Source of the DNA: DAOTWC01 sp048499435
GTDB taxonomy: Bacteria > Chloroflexota > Anaerolineae > Aggregatilineales > Phototrophicaceae
NCBI GenBank assembly: GCA_048499435.1
Contig: JASNZW010000004.1
Location: 310,001 to 374,000 of the forward strand
Length of the DNA stretch: 64,000 nt
Reading direction: 5' to 3'
Positions 44,193-52,986 of the stretch are shown in pieces. The position numbers and the translations under genes are program-made. The notes under the pieces were generated by a model, which searched no databases, had not been told where the DNA came from, and worked only from the letters and a program-made list of their open reading frames with translations. The stretch's first letter is position 1. Each line of letters starts with the position of its first letter.

Positions 44193-46580
44193 ATGATCTC
44201 TCAAATCAGCAGCAAGGTGTCTCATCCTGGGCTGACAACGGCGGAAGCCGCGCGCCGCCTGCAGGAATACGGGGCGAATCAGATCGCGGAGGAACGCCGC
44301 CACCCCGTTATCGCGTTCCTGCGTAAATTCTGGGGGGTGATCCCCTGGATGCTGGAGATCACGATCATTCTACAGCTCGCGCTCGGCAAGTTCGCGAACG
44401 CGCTCATTATCGTCGTGCTGCTGGTCGTGAACGCGGTTATCGGGTTTTCATTTGAGCGCAAGGCGCAGCGCTCGCTGGCGCTGCTTCAGCAGCGGCTCCA
44501 GATTCAGGCGCGCGCGCTGCGCGATGGTGAATGGCGGCTGATTCTGGCCCAGGAACTGGTGCCAGGGGACGTGATACGCCTGCGCGCGGGCGACCTGATC
44601 CCGGCGGACGCGCGCCTGATTGACGGCGCGCTCGCCGTTGACCAGTCCAGCCTGACGGGCGAGGCGAAGCTCATTGAGAAAGCGCCGGGACAGGAAGCGT
44701 TCGCGAGCAGCGTGGTCCGGCGCGGAGAGGCGGTTGCCGAAGTCAGCGCGACAGGGAAGCAGACATCTTACGGGAAAACGGCGAGCCTGGTGCAGACGGC
44801 CCGGCCAGCCGACCAGGGGGATGTGTTTGTCCAGAAGATCGTGATGTACCTGTTTGGTTTTACAGGCGTGCTGGTCGTGGGCGTGCTGCTGTACGCCCTC
44901 TACATCCAACTGCCCCTGGTTGACGCGCTGCTCTTTGCCCTGGCGCTGCTGATCGCGGCGATTCCGGTGTCGCTGCCCGTCACCTTTACGCTGGCGGCGG
45001 CCGTTGGCGCGCGCAGGCTGGCGCACAACAATGTGCTGACCGCCCGGCTGGCGGCGGTCAAAGAGGCGGCGGCGATGGACGTGCTGTGCACTGACAAGAC
45101 CGGCACGATCACACAGAACGAGCTGACCGTTGTTGCGGTCCGAACCTACAACGGATATTCCAAAAGCAAGCTGCTGCGGCTGGCGGCCCTGGCCGCTGAC
45201 GAGGCCGCCCATGACCCGATTGACACCGCCATCCTGAACGCCGCGCGGACTTTCAAGCCGCGCTATCGCAAGGCGCAGCGGCTGAAATTCACCCCCTTCG
45301 ACCCGGCCACCAAGCGCACAGAGTCCCTCATCAAGCGGCACAATAAGGGCAAGAAGCGCCTTCGCGTCGTTAAAGGCTCGCCTCACACGATCAGCCACCT
45401 CACGCACCACGACGTTAATTTCAGCGCGGACGTGGAACGCTGGGCGGCCAAGGGCAACCGCTGCATCGCGATTGCGACGGGCAAGCCGGGGAAAACGCTG
45501 CGAACGGCGGGGCTGCTTGCCCTGCGCGATGAACCCCGCGCGGATGCCGCCGCAGTTGTGAACCACTTACACGAACTGGGCGTGCGGGTCATCATGATTA
45601 CGGGGGACGACCTGCACACGGCCCAGAGCGTTGCTGAGCAGGTGGGCATTACCGGGCAGGTTTGCACGCCGGAGATGCTGCACGCGGATATCGCCACCGC
45701 CGCCGCCCAGTTCGATATCTTCGCGCGCGTCTACCCGGAGGATAAATACAAGCTGGTGGCGGCGCTCCAGTCCGCCGGACACGTTGTCGGGATGACCGGG
45801 GACGGAATCAACGATGCGCCGGCGATCCGCCAGGCGGAGATCGGCATTGCGGTGAACAATGCGACCGACATCACCAAGTCCGCCGCCAGCCTGATCCTGA
45901 CTGCGCCCGGTTTGAAGGATATGCTGAGCGCCATCGAAACCGGGCGGGCCATTTTTCAGCGCATCACAACTTACACGCTCAACAAGATCATCAAGACGTT
46001 TCACCTCGGCCTGTTCCTCAGCCTGGGGCTGCTGCTGACCGGGGCGCTGGTCGTCAGCCCGATACACGTCCTGCTCATGGTGCTTGCCAACGACCTGACA
46101 TCCATGTCGCTCACCACTGACTACGTGTACCCTTCGCCCAGGCCCAACCGCTGGCGCAGCGTCCCCCTGATCATCTGCGGGCTGGTCCTGGCGCTTGGCT
46201 GGCTGGTCTTTAGCTTTGGCGTGTTTCTCGTTGGGCGCGATGTGCTGTTCCTGAACACGGCCCAACTGGACACCCTGATGTTTCTGATGCTGGTGTTCGT
46301 CGCCACCGCCAACGTTTATCTGATCCGTGAACGGCGCCTGTTCTGGCGTTCGCGGCCTGGGAAATGGCTTATCGTGTCAAGCGGGATCAACCTCGTCCTT
46401 GTGTCGGCCCTGGCGGTTGGCGGCATCCTGATGGCGGCGGTGGAGTTCGCGCTGATCCCAGGGCTGCTCGCGGCGACGGTCGGTTTTATGCTGGCGCTCG
46501 ACATCGTCAAGGTTTTGCTGTTTAAGCGCTTCGGCATCCAGCAGCTAAACCTTCTGCAGCCGGTTGCCATGCACGGGTAA
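44193..46580 (+). CDS. Plasma-membrane-type H+-transporting P-type ATPase (type III)
   Basis: 795 residues. The phosphorylated aspartate is D301 in CTDKTGTITQNE; TGEA is near 170, and MTGDGINDAPAIRQAEIGIAV provides the hinge. The short N-terminus (GLTTAEAARRLQEYGANQI) and KFWGVIPWMLEITIILQL are typical of the P-IIIA proton pump family (yeast Pma1-like and prokaryotic homologues). About ten TM helices are expected. ATG 44193 has CAGGAGG seven bases upstream. The upstream phased TTAA array suggests response-regulator control. A divalent-cation role is less likely, as the M4 segment reads AAIPVSLPVTF as in H+ pumps. Confidence 0.9.
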   Translation: MISQISSKVSHPGLTTAEAARRLQEYGANQIAEERRHPVIAFLRKFWGVIPWMLEITIILQLALGKFANALIIVVLLVVNAVIGFSFERKAQRSLALLQQRLQIQARALRDGEWRLILAQELVPGDVIRLRAGDLIPADARLIDGALAVDQSSLTGEAKLIEKAPGQEAFASSVVRRGEAVAEVSATGKQTSYGKTASLVQTARPADQGDVFVQKIVMYLFGFTGVLVVGVLLYALYIQLPLVDALLFALALLIAAIPVSLPVTFTLAAAVGARRLAHNNVLTARLAAVKEAAAMDVLCTDKTGTITQNELTVVAVRTYNGYSKSKLLRLAALAADEAAHDPIDTAILNAARTFKPRYRKAQRLKFTPFDPATKRTESLIKRHNKGKKRLRVVKGSPHTISHLTHHDVNFSADVERWAAKGNRCIAIATGKPGKTLRTAGLLALRDEPRADAAAVVNHLHELGVRVIMITGDDLHTAQSVAEQVGITGQVCTPEMLHADIATAAAQFDIFARVYPEDKYKLVAALQSAGHVVGMTGDGINDAPAIRQAEIGIAVNNATDITKSAASLILTAPGLKDMLSAIETGRAIFQRITTYTLNKIIKTFHLGLFLSLGLLLTGALVVSPIHVLLMVLANDLTSMSLTTDYVYPSPRPNRWRSVPLIICGLVLALGWLVFSFGVFLVGRDVLFLNTAQLDTLMFLMLVFVATANVYLIRERRLFWRSRPGKWLIVSSGINLVLVSALAVGGILMAAVEFALIPGLLAATVGFMLALDIVKVLLFKRFGIQQLNLLQPVAMHG

Positions 46581-46645
46581 GGCGTTTGCGCGGCAGGGCA
46601 GCGCGGCTGTGGTTTCCAGCCGCGCCGCCCCGCAGAGGGATGTTG

Positions 46646-47005
46646 GACCGCGCAGGCCGGGCTTACTGCGCCTGGGACTGGGCGGCTGGGGAACGATGGG
46701 ACGGCTGCGAGCCGCCCTGAGCAGCGTCCGTCGGGAATGGAAGCGCCCGTGTCCGCAGGCGCAGACTGTTGCTCACGACAAAGACGCTGCTGAAGGCCAT
46801 CGCGCCGGCGGCCAGCATGGGCACCAGCAGGCCCAGCATCGCCACCGGGATGAGGACAATGTTGTAGATGAGCGCCCAGAACAGATTCTGGTAGATCGTC
46901 TGCATCGTCGCCCGGCTCAGGCTGATCGCGCGCGTCACACCACGCAGGTCGCCGCTGACCAGCGTGACGTCGCTGGCCTCCATCGCGATGTCTGTGCCGA
47001 TAGCG
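46646..47005 (-). repeat. Left copy of the copA 3'-end direct repeat
   Basis: 360 bp matching 58121-58486 in the same orientation, with seven substitutions and one 6-bp deletion; offset 11475 bp. Both copies start GACCGCGCAGGCC and end ATAGCG. It marks the left boundary of the island. Confidence 0.95.
46663..47005 (-). pseudogene. copA: Truncated copA C-terminal fragment
   Basis: Encodes only the last about 115 residues of CopA, from the hinge after GDGINDAP through the final TM helices to the original stop. It lacks all catalytic parts. Upstream (right side) it fuses abruptly to the IS5-type remnant. Relative to the intact gene it has a two-codon deletion (GTGTD to GTD) and several changes, all C:G to T:A. 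Confidence 0.92.
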
Positions 47006-47006
47006 C

Positions 47007-47393
47007 CGCCGGAGCTACAGAAAACGGTGAGCAGAGTGAGCAGGCGTTGGGGCGCAGCCGAGGCGGTTTCAGCACCCAAATTCACGTTACCGTCGATAAT
47101 TTGACCGTTGATCTGGCGCTCGACTATCTGATCGCAGATCGCAGCCACGGCGCGCAGGATTTTGTGGATGCAGGGGTATTGAAGTGGTCATTCCGCCCAA
47201 CGAGAACGCCAAAGCGCCGCGCGAATACGATGCTTGGCGCTATAGGGAATGGCACTTGCTTGAATGTTTCATCGGCAAAATTAAGCATTTTCGTCGGGTC
47301 TTCTCTCGTTTTGACAAACTGGCTCGCCGCTCTCCCGGGTTTTTGCAACTCACCAGCACGCTCATTTGATTACGCTGAAATGTCAACACAATC
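47007..47393 (+). pseudogene. Eroded IS5-family transposase remnant
   Basis: In one frame EQALGRSRGGFSTQIHVTVDN matches the central part of IS5 (IS427-like) DDE transposases. After an apparent internal deletion there follows ADRSHGAQDFVDAG, then a +1 frameshift into EVVIPPNENAKAPREYD and a C-terminal ECFIGKIKHFRRVFSRFDKLARRSPGFL (quoted in part), ending LTSTLI. The N-terminal half and the left end are missing, the truncation being exactly at the copA repeat boundary. The right end TGTCAACACAATC may be the remaining terminal repeat. Confidence 0.72.
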
Positions 47394-48509
47394 TAAGCCA
47401 CTAACCGAAACTTATCCAACAAACGCAGACGGTTGGGATGATTGAAAGTGTTCTGGTCAGCCATCACTTGAGTGACGGTTTGGTCGAGTTCGTCCAGTGA
47501 GCGATGTAAGCGATTGGCAACGGCAAGCTGCTTGAAATGGAGCCAGAAGCGCTCAATGGGATTGAGAAAGGGACTGTACTTGGGCAGCCAGGTGACCAGC
47601 AAGCGGTCCTCGAACAAACTCAACGCCGCCCGCACCGTTTTGCTGTGGTGGTAGGAGGCATTGTCCATCACCGTGATGAGATGCTGGCGTGGATATTCCT
47701 CAAGCAGATGCTCAATAAAAGGCGATGAAGGTATTGCTGTTTTTGCGACTGGCGGTGGTGTGGGTGGACCCGCGCACTGCGCCAGTTGTAGCCCCCAAAG
47801 ACATGCAAGTGCTGTGGTGTGCCGGGTGCAGGAATGAGCTTGCGTTGGCCGCGTTTCATCCAGCAGCGCCGCAGCGGTGGGTGCAGGCTCACGGTTGTTT
47901 CGTCCACAAAGAAGAGTTCGGACCTCGGCAATCGGGTTAAGCGGGATGTTTTTTCAACCAATCCAGCACCTGTTCCGCCGTTTCCGCGCTGGGCGATCCT
48001 GAAGGTGGCTTAAATCGTGCTTGGGTTCCTTCCAGCGATAGCCTCGCGGCTCAACAAGGCCCGCAAACGAGTGTAGCTGAGCAAAATCCCGGTTTTGCTC
48101 GGACAGATACAGCCGCAAGCGGTTAATTGTCCAAATGGTGAACGGCAGCCCCAGAGCGCGGGGATCACTGTCCAGCAAGCGAGCTAATTCATCAATGAGG
48201 CTTGATCTGCCTCGCTGGACGACCTGTTCGGTGGCCGTTCCGTAACCCGGCAATGCCTTGCTCGCGCCAGCGTTTGTGCCAGGCGTAGATCGTATTGCTC
48301 GTTACCATCACCGCCTCAGCCACCTGCTCAGGGCGCTGCCCCAGATGCAGCATCCGCACCGCGATGGCCCGCTGCCGTACTTCGGGATACGGCGACGTGC
48401 TAATCGTTTGTTCAAGCTCACCAAGCTGGTCTTCGGTTAGTGTGAAATCGATTCGTCTGCTCATGCCACAACATTTTATCTTGCTGGCCGTCTTTCGAAC
48501 ACTGGCTTA
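47394..48509 (-). mobile_element. IS630-family insertion sequence with frameshifted transposase
   Basis: A 1112-bp element (47396-48507) bounded by TA at 47394-47395 and 48508-48509, the expected IS630 target duplication. The ends form imperfect inverted repeats (AGCCACTAACCGAAA and AGCCAGTGTTCGAAA). The transposase reads in four pieces: an N-terminal HTH region from 48464 (TEDQLGELEQTI, VTSNTIYAWHKRWREQG), a middle part, FVDETTVSLHP with the first Asp near 47910, then DNASYHHSKTV with the second Asp and PFLNPIERFW with the catalytic Glu. Several frameshifts separate these, so it is inactive. Confidence 0.85.
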
Positions 48510-48561
48510 GCTCTTCTGCTGTTCCAATCTTCATGAGTTCGTCACCTGTCCATGCAGTCAT
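48510..48561 (-). pseudogene. 5' fragment of a DUF2255 gene cut by IS630
   Basis: Seventeen codons, MTAWTGDELMKIGTAEE plus a Leu codon whose TA is the IS630 target, preceded by an AGAGAG ribosome site. The sequence matches the start of the intact DUF2255 protein at 52548 (MSTWTNDELTKIGSAEEL). The remainder of the gene is absent beyond the IS. It lay directly downstream of ltrA, probably in one operon. Confidence 0.75.
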
Positions 48562-48620
48562 TGTTGGCTCTCTTTTTACAGATTCTGTGCCTGATAAACC
48601 AGACTTTATCCGCGCATTTC

Positions 48621-49784
48621 TCAACGCTTTTCAGCCTGAAGCTGCGCTGTTCTGATCATTCGGTGATCGAAGATGGCAAGGATTGTCAGACTCACTCCAA
48701 ACAGAACTAGGGCGATATAAGGCGGTAGGATTACCGCAAGGAGTCCGATAAACGAGAGAGCGACACACCCGATGAGCCGCAGACGCGTTACGTCCCCAGT
48801 TACGGCGCGCAAATACCAGCTTTGAGCAAGCAGATAGAGAATTGACCCGCCGTACAGCAGCAGGATCAATTGGATGGAAGCTTCTCCCTCTGGATGAGCA
48901 ATCACCAGTTCATTCCCAACCGCTACCGCGATCAGCCCCGCGAGCAACCCGATCAGCGCATTCACCGCGTAGCGACTGATGTGGATGGGATCGTGCGTTT
49001 CCTCCCGATACCGCCTGGTCAGCCGCTGCGAATGCCCAAAGTTCAGCGCCCATAGGGCAATGGTTCCGACCAGCGCGGCTGTTCCAGTAATGATTGTCAT
49101 AGGTGTTATCGGAGACTCAGCGATGGCTGTTCCAGCCGAAAGTATCGTCTCACCTAAAGCGATGAGCAGAAAAAGACGGCATCGTTCCAACATATGACTC
49201 ACGTCAAAGCCGATGTTTTCAGAATGAAGCTGTCGTCCGGGAATAGGCTGCGCCAGCCATCTGCCGATCAGATCAATTCCGGCAGCTAAACCCCACCACA
49301 GCAGACGAATGTCTGGGTTTGCTGCGGCGCCGGCAACCCATAAGGGGAATGTGGCAATTAGCCAGATAAGAACCCGGAGGTAATGCTCCCGAAAGGTGCC
49401 AACAGGCGCATTGAAGTACGTCCAAAGGGTTCGTCCTAGTTGAATCAGCAGATACAGAATGATAAATCCCCAGCCTGAGGTCGTGAATGCGTCTGTCACC
49501 GAAGCATTCATGAACAAGCCCAGCAGCATCACCGCTAATATCATCCAGAAAGTTCGCGATTGATCGGCTGGAATCATGGTAGCTGACCAACTGGTACCAA
49601 CCCACACCGCGAAGATCGCTAGCAGCAGCACCAGCGTCTCACCAACCCCGCGCCATGACAGGTGGGTCAGCAGGTGATGTGAGAGCTGCGTTAGCGCGAA
49701 CACGAACACCAGGTCGAAAAACAGCTCTAAGGGGGTGACTTCATGTTCCTGTTCAGGGCCGCTATGAACGGATAAGGCGGTCAT
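48621..49784 (-). CDS. Low-temperature-requirement A (LtrA) family membrane protein
   Basis: 387 residues with about ten TM helices. The start (HEVTPLELFFDLVFVFALTQLSHHLL) and the histidine/glutamate-bearing signature LIALGETILSAGTA are characteristic of the LtrA family, whose molecular function is unknown. Base composition is lower in GC than in the chromosome flanks, as in the rest of the island. It precedes the disrupted DUF2255 gene. Confidence 0.88.
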   Translation of the reverse strand: MTALSVHSGPEQEHEVTPLELFFDLVFVFALTQLSHHLLTHLSWRGVGETLVLLLAIFAVWVGTSWSATMIPADQSRTFWMILAVMLLGLFMNASVTDAFTTSGWGFIILYLLIQLGRTLWTYFNAPVGTFREHYLRVLIWLIATFPLWVAGAAANPDIRLLWWGLAAGIDLIGRWLAQPIPGRQLHSENIGFDVSHMLERCRLFLLIALGETILSAGTAIAESPITPMTIITGTAALVGTIALWALNFGHSQRLTRRYREETHDPIHISRYAVNALIGLLAGLIAVAVGNELVIAHPEGEASIQLILLLYGGSILYLLAQSWYLRAVTGDVTRLRLIGCVALSFIGLLAVILPPYIALVLFGVSLTILAIFDHRMIRTAQLQAEKR

Positions 49785-49907
49785 AGATCCTCACTTGCTT
49801 CTGGCGAGAAAGCTTCAATATCCCGTTATCTTCAGCGCTGCTTCCGGGATAGGAACAATCGGGGTTTTGGGACAAGCCACATTACGCTCAATGTGGCCGC
49901 GGCTCGC

Positions 49908-50849
49908 TTAGGGTGCCGCTATAGCACTGGCATTATCTCGTAACTGCTGCACATCACGCATTGGAGGGGTGCCAAAAACACGTTTGTACTCCCGATTGAA
50001 GTGGGAAGCATCATTATATCCCACGCGATAGGCGGCATTGGTCGCATCAAGGGCTTCGCCGAGCATCAGCCGGCGGGCTTCCTGTAGACGCAGCTGTTTC
50101 TGAAATTGTATTGGACTCATTGCCGTAACCGCCTTGAAGTATTGATGGAAACCCGAAACACTCATACCTAATTCTTGGGCGAGCTGCTCAATGCGAAGGG
50201 GCTGGTCAAAATTCTGGCGTATACGTTGAACGGCGCGGGCGATTTGGGTGGTATAGCCCCCCAAAACGGTCAGGTGACGCAGCCGAGCGCCCTGTTCGCC
50301 TTTTAGAAGTCGGTAAATAATTTCCCGTTCAATCATGGGTCTGAGAATAGGCGCTTCAGTCGGGTCATCCAGAAGCCTGACCAGCCTGAGTACAGCATCT
50401 AACAGCTTCACGTCAAGGGGACTCACCGTAATTGCTCGTGCATTGACAGGGCTGTGTGGCAATGCACCCTGAGACGCTTCAACCATGACTGAGCTAACCA
50501 ACTGAGGATCGAGTTCCAACCGAAAGCTCAGGTAAGGCTGCTCTCTAGATGCTTCCAGGACCTGTGTAACCCGTGGCAGCTCCAGCGTCGCAAGAAAATA
50601 ATTAGAAGGATCATACACACAGCGGTCGTCCCCCGTGAGAACCTCTTTGCTTCCCTGAGCGATCAGACACAAAGAAGGCTCCATCACACTGTGGAGCTTT
50701 TTTTGAGGTGTGGATAGGCGCGCCAGATAAACACCTTTAAGCGGCTCAATGAGACCATCTTCGCGGAGCACGTGTGCTATTCGGTCTACGAGTTCCGCCC
50801 GGCCAGCTTGCAGGCGTTGTTCCTCATATTGGTTGTGTTGATTGATCAT
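49908..50849 (-). CDS. AraC-family regulator with AraC_N (YqhC-like) domain
   Basis: 313 residues. An N-terminal cupin-like AraC_N domain (about 25-185: YLARLSTPQKKLHSVMEPSLCLIAQGSKEV) is followed by two helix-turn-helix motifs (about 210-305: QPLRIEQLAQELGMSVSGFHQYFK and AYRVGYNDASHFNREYKRVFG, each quoted in part of the domain). ATG 50849 is preceded by AAAGGAAAA; earlier in-frame codons are discounted. AraC_N members include YqhC, which activates an alcohol dehydrogenase/AKR pair in response to aldehydes; the divergent operon here carries the same enzyme types. Confidence 0.9.
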   Translation of the reverse strand: MINQHNQYEEQRLQAGRAELVDRIAHVLREDGLIEPLKGVYLARLSTPQKKLHSVMEPSLCLIAQGSKEVLTGDDRCVYDPSNYFLATLELPRVTQVLEASREQPYLSFRLELDPQLVSSVMVEASQGALPHSPVNARAITVSPLDVKLLDAVLRLVRLLDDPTEAPILRPMIEREIIYRLLKGEQGARLRHLTVLGGYTTQIARAVQRIRQNFDQPLRIEQLAQELGMSVSGFHQYFKAVTAMSPIQFQKQLRLQEARRLMLGEALDATNAAYRVGYNDASHFNREYKRVFGTPPMRDVQQLRDNASAIAAP

Positions 50850-50894
50850 ATCGAGCGTTTTTCCTTTCACGTTATGGCGGTGAATTTCTGGAGA

Positions 50895-50924
50895 ATTATA
50901 CAACTCCCCTGGATGATTATACAA
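50895..50924. promoter_or_regulatory. ATTATACAA direct repeats 21 bp apart, putative AraC-type operator
   Basis: Two exact nine-base copies (50895-50903 and 50916-50924) in the araC/cupin divergent region. Their 21-bp spacing equals that of the araI half-sites, and they lie upstream of the operon's TATAAT box. Confidence 0.55.
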
Positions 50925-50945
50925 TTTGCACCCCCCGCTTTCTTC

Positions 50946-50951
50946 TATAAT
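50946..50951 (+). promoter_or_regulatory. -10 box of the redox-enzyme operon
   Basis: TATAAT 84 bp upstream of the cupin GTG start, with a weak TTTGCA at 50925-50930 (15-bp spacer). A poor -35 with activator half-sites just upstream fits activation. Confidence 0.45.
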
Positions 50952-51035
50952 GTGCAATGTAAGGACGGAACTCTGCTGTATCATTTTCAACACATTTGGA
51001 GTTTAGTTCAAAGTGTTAGCGGGAGGATTCAACTC

Positions 51036-51434
51036 GTGGAAATTAAGAGAAATGGCTCGCAGCCCTCTGGCAAAGGCCGCGCAGAATGGTTTACAGGTAC
51101 AGTACGGGTTGACCCGCTGTTCGATGCCCACAATCCGGCACATACAAGCGGGGGAAGTGTTACCTTTGAACCCGGCGCTCGTACCGCATGGCACACGCAC
51201 CCGCTAGGGCAAACTCTGATCGTGACGGCAGGCTGCGGACGGGTGCAGCGTTGGGGTGGCCCGATTGAGGAAATTCACCCCGGCGATGTCGTGTGGATAC
51301 CGCCGGGAGAGAAACACTGGCATGGTGCCGCGCCGACGACAGCAGTGACGCACATCGCCATTCAGGAAGCGCTTGACGGCAAAGCGGTTGACTGGATGGA
51401 ACACGTCAGCGACGAGCAGTATCAGCCCCGATAG
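51036..51434 (+). CDS. Cupin-domain protein (mandelonitrile-lyase-like)
   Basis: 132 residues starting at GTG 51036 after GGGAGG. The cupin motifs are AWHTHPLGQTLIV (metal ligands H-x-H) and PPGEKHWHGAAP; the overall pattern matches cupins found beside carboxymuconolactone-decarboxylase genes and the bacterial (R)-mandelonitrile lyase-like group. First gene of the operon. The substrate is unknown. Confidence 0.85.
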   Translation: MEIKRNGSQPSGKGRAEWFTGTVRVDPLFDAHNPAHTSGGSVTFEPGARTAWHTHPLGQTLIVTAGCGRVQRWGGPIEEIHPGDVVWIPPGEKHWHGAAPTTAVTHIAIQEALDGKAVDWMEHVSDEQYQPR

Positions 51435-51493
51435 AGCCATGCAAACGAATTTCACAATGGGTTAAGTCAACCCCGGAGAAGAGATCAGTCACA

Positions 51494-52531
51494 ATGCAAG
51501 CAACGATTATGTATAGTGCCGGGGATGTTCGGATCGCGAACGTGCCTGATGCCCAAATCAAAGAACCCACCGATGCTGTTATCCGTATTCTGCGTGCCAG
51601 TATCTGCGGCAGCGATCTTTGGCCCTACCGGGGCTATGCCGAATTCGGCGTTAGCGGTCGCCCGATGGGACACGAGGCTATCGGTGTCATAGAGGCTGTT
51701 GGTGCTGATGTTCGTACTCTAAAAGTCGGTAATCTTGTCGCCATGCCCTTTGCCTTCTCTGACGGCACCTGTGTCCACTGCCGCGAAGGGATCCATACCT
51801 CCTGCATACACGGTGGCTTCTTTGGCGACCCGGAGGTCGGCGGCGCGCAGGCAGAAGCCCTGCGTATTCCCCAGGCAGATGGAACGCTCGTCGTCCTACC
51901 GGGCGGGAACGACAATGCACTAATGCCGTCTCTGTTGACCCTCACGGATGTGATGGCAACCGGACATCATGCGGCGGTCGCTGCGCGGGTCGCTCCCGGA
52001 AAAATCGTGGCGGTCGTCGGTGACGGGGCTGTCGGGCTGTGTGGTGTGATCGCAGCAAAGCGGCTCGGCGCGGAGCAGATCATCATTATGGGTCGTCACC
52101 CGAATCGAATTGCCCTGGCAAAAGCATTTGGGGCAACTGATGTCGTGAGTGAGCGCGATGATGCTGCAATTGAGCATGTCCGCGAACTCACCGGCGGCTA
52201 TGGGGTTCACTCGGTTCTTGAGTGTGTGGGCAATGACCAGTCAATGCACACCGCCCTGAATATTGCCCGTCCGGGCGGCGCAATTGGCCGGGTTGGTGTT
52301 CCTCACGATGTCAATATTCCGGCAGCATCACCGACGTTTTACAGCAACCTCACCATCAGCGGCGGACCTGCTCCGGCGCGTGCCTATTTTGCGGAACTTC
52401 TGCCCGATGTTCTGGAAGGCAAAATTGAACCGGGCCGTGTCTTTGACCGTGTCATCAGCCTGAATGAAGTGCCTGATGGCTACCGGGCAATGGACGAACG
52501 CGAAGCAATCAAAGTGTTGATCGAGTTCTGA
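51494..52531 (+). CDS. Zinc-dependent alcohol dehydrogenase (MDR family)
   Basis: 345 residues, NAD(P)-dependent. Catalytic zinc residues are C38, H60-E61 (GHEAIG) and a later Cys/Asp; D41 follows the CGSD motif. The Rossmann loop is VVGDGAVGLCG. The structural zinc loop (CVHCREGIHTSC) keeps only three of the usual four cysteines. Fifty-nine bp separate it from the cupin. It probably reduces aldehydes or oxidises alcohols within the stress operon. Confidence 0.9.
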   Translation: MQATIMYSAGDVRIANVPDAQIKEPTDAVIRILRASICGSDLWPYRGYAEFGVSGRPMGHEAIGVIEAVGADVRTLKVGNLVAMPFAFSDGTCVHCREGIHTSCIHGGFFGDPEVGGAQAEALRIPQADGTLVVLPGGNDNALMPSLLTLTDVMATGHHAAVAARVAPGKIVAVVGDGAVGLCGVIAAKRLGAEQIIIMGRHPNRIALAKAFGATDVVSERDDAAIEHVRELTGGYGVHSVLECVGNDQSMHTALNIARPGGAIGRVGVPHDVNIPAASPTFYSNLTISGGPAPARAYFAELLPDVLEGKIEPGRVFDRVISLNEVPDGYRAMDEREAIKVLIEF

Positions 52532-52547
52532 TAAGGGTGGCACAGCG

Positions 52548-52931
52548 ATGAGCACATGGACTAACGACGAGCTGACGAAGATTGGAAGCGCAGAAGAACT
52601 GGAGATTGCGTCGCGCCGAGACGACGACACGCTGCGAAATCCGGTGACGATCTGGGTTGTCCGCGTCGGCGACGACCTCTATATTCGCTCCTGGCGCGGG
52701 CGCACGGGAGCCTGGTTCCGGCATATCCAACGGCGACCAGCGGCGCGCATTGTCGCGGGAGGGGTCGTAAAGGACGTGACCTTGTTGGATACAAGCTCGG
52801 ATGAGGCGCTCAATAACAGGATTGATGCGGCCTATCAATCGAAATACGGAAAATATGGCGCGGATTATGTTCCCCCAATGGTCGCCCCACAAGCGCGGGC
52901 AACTACACGGAAACTGGTGCCGTCTGAATGA
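52548..52931 (+). CDS. DUF2255-family protein
   Basis: 127 residues beginning MSTWTNDELTKIGSAEEL, followed by TIWVVRVGDDLYIRSWRGRTGAWFRH, the family's flavin/nitroreductase-like (split-barrel) pattern. It starts 16 bp after the dehydrogenase. A second, disrupted copy of the same family lies at 48510-48561. Function is unproven. Confidence 0.82.
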   Translation: MSTWTNDELTKIGSAEELEIASRRDDDTLRNPVTIWVVRVGDDLYIRSWRGRTGAWFRHIQRRPAARIVAGGVVKDVTLLDTSSDEALNNRIDAAYQSKYGKYGADYVPPMVAPQARATTRKLVPSE

Positions 52932-52986
52932 GGAAGCCGAGAAAGAACGCCAAATCGTGAGGATATAAAGGGAAGCGAGTAAGATC

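Noticed and set aside
46564..47445. A continuous plus-strand frame crossing the copA fragment and the IS5 remnant
   Set aside because: It is a fusion of antisense copA sequence with a transposase piece; only the latter part has protein similarity.
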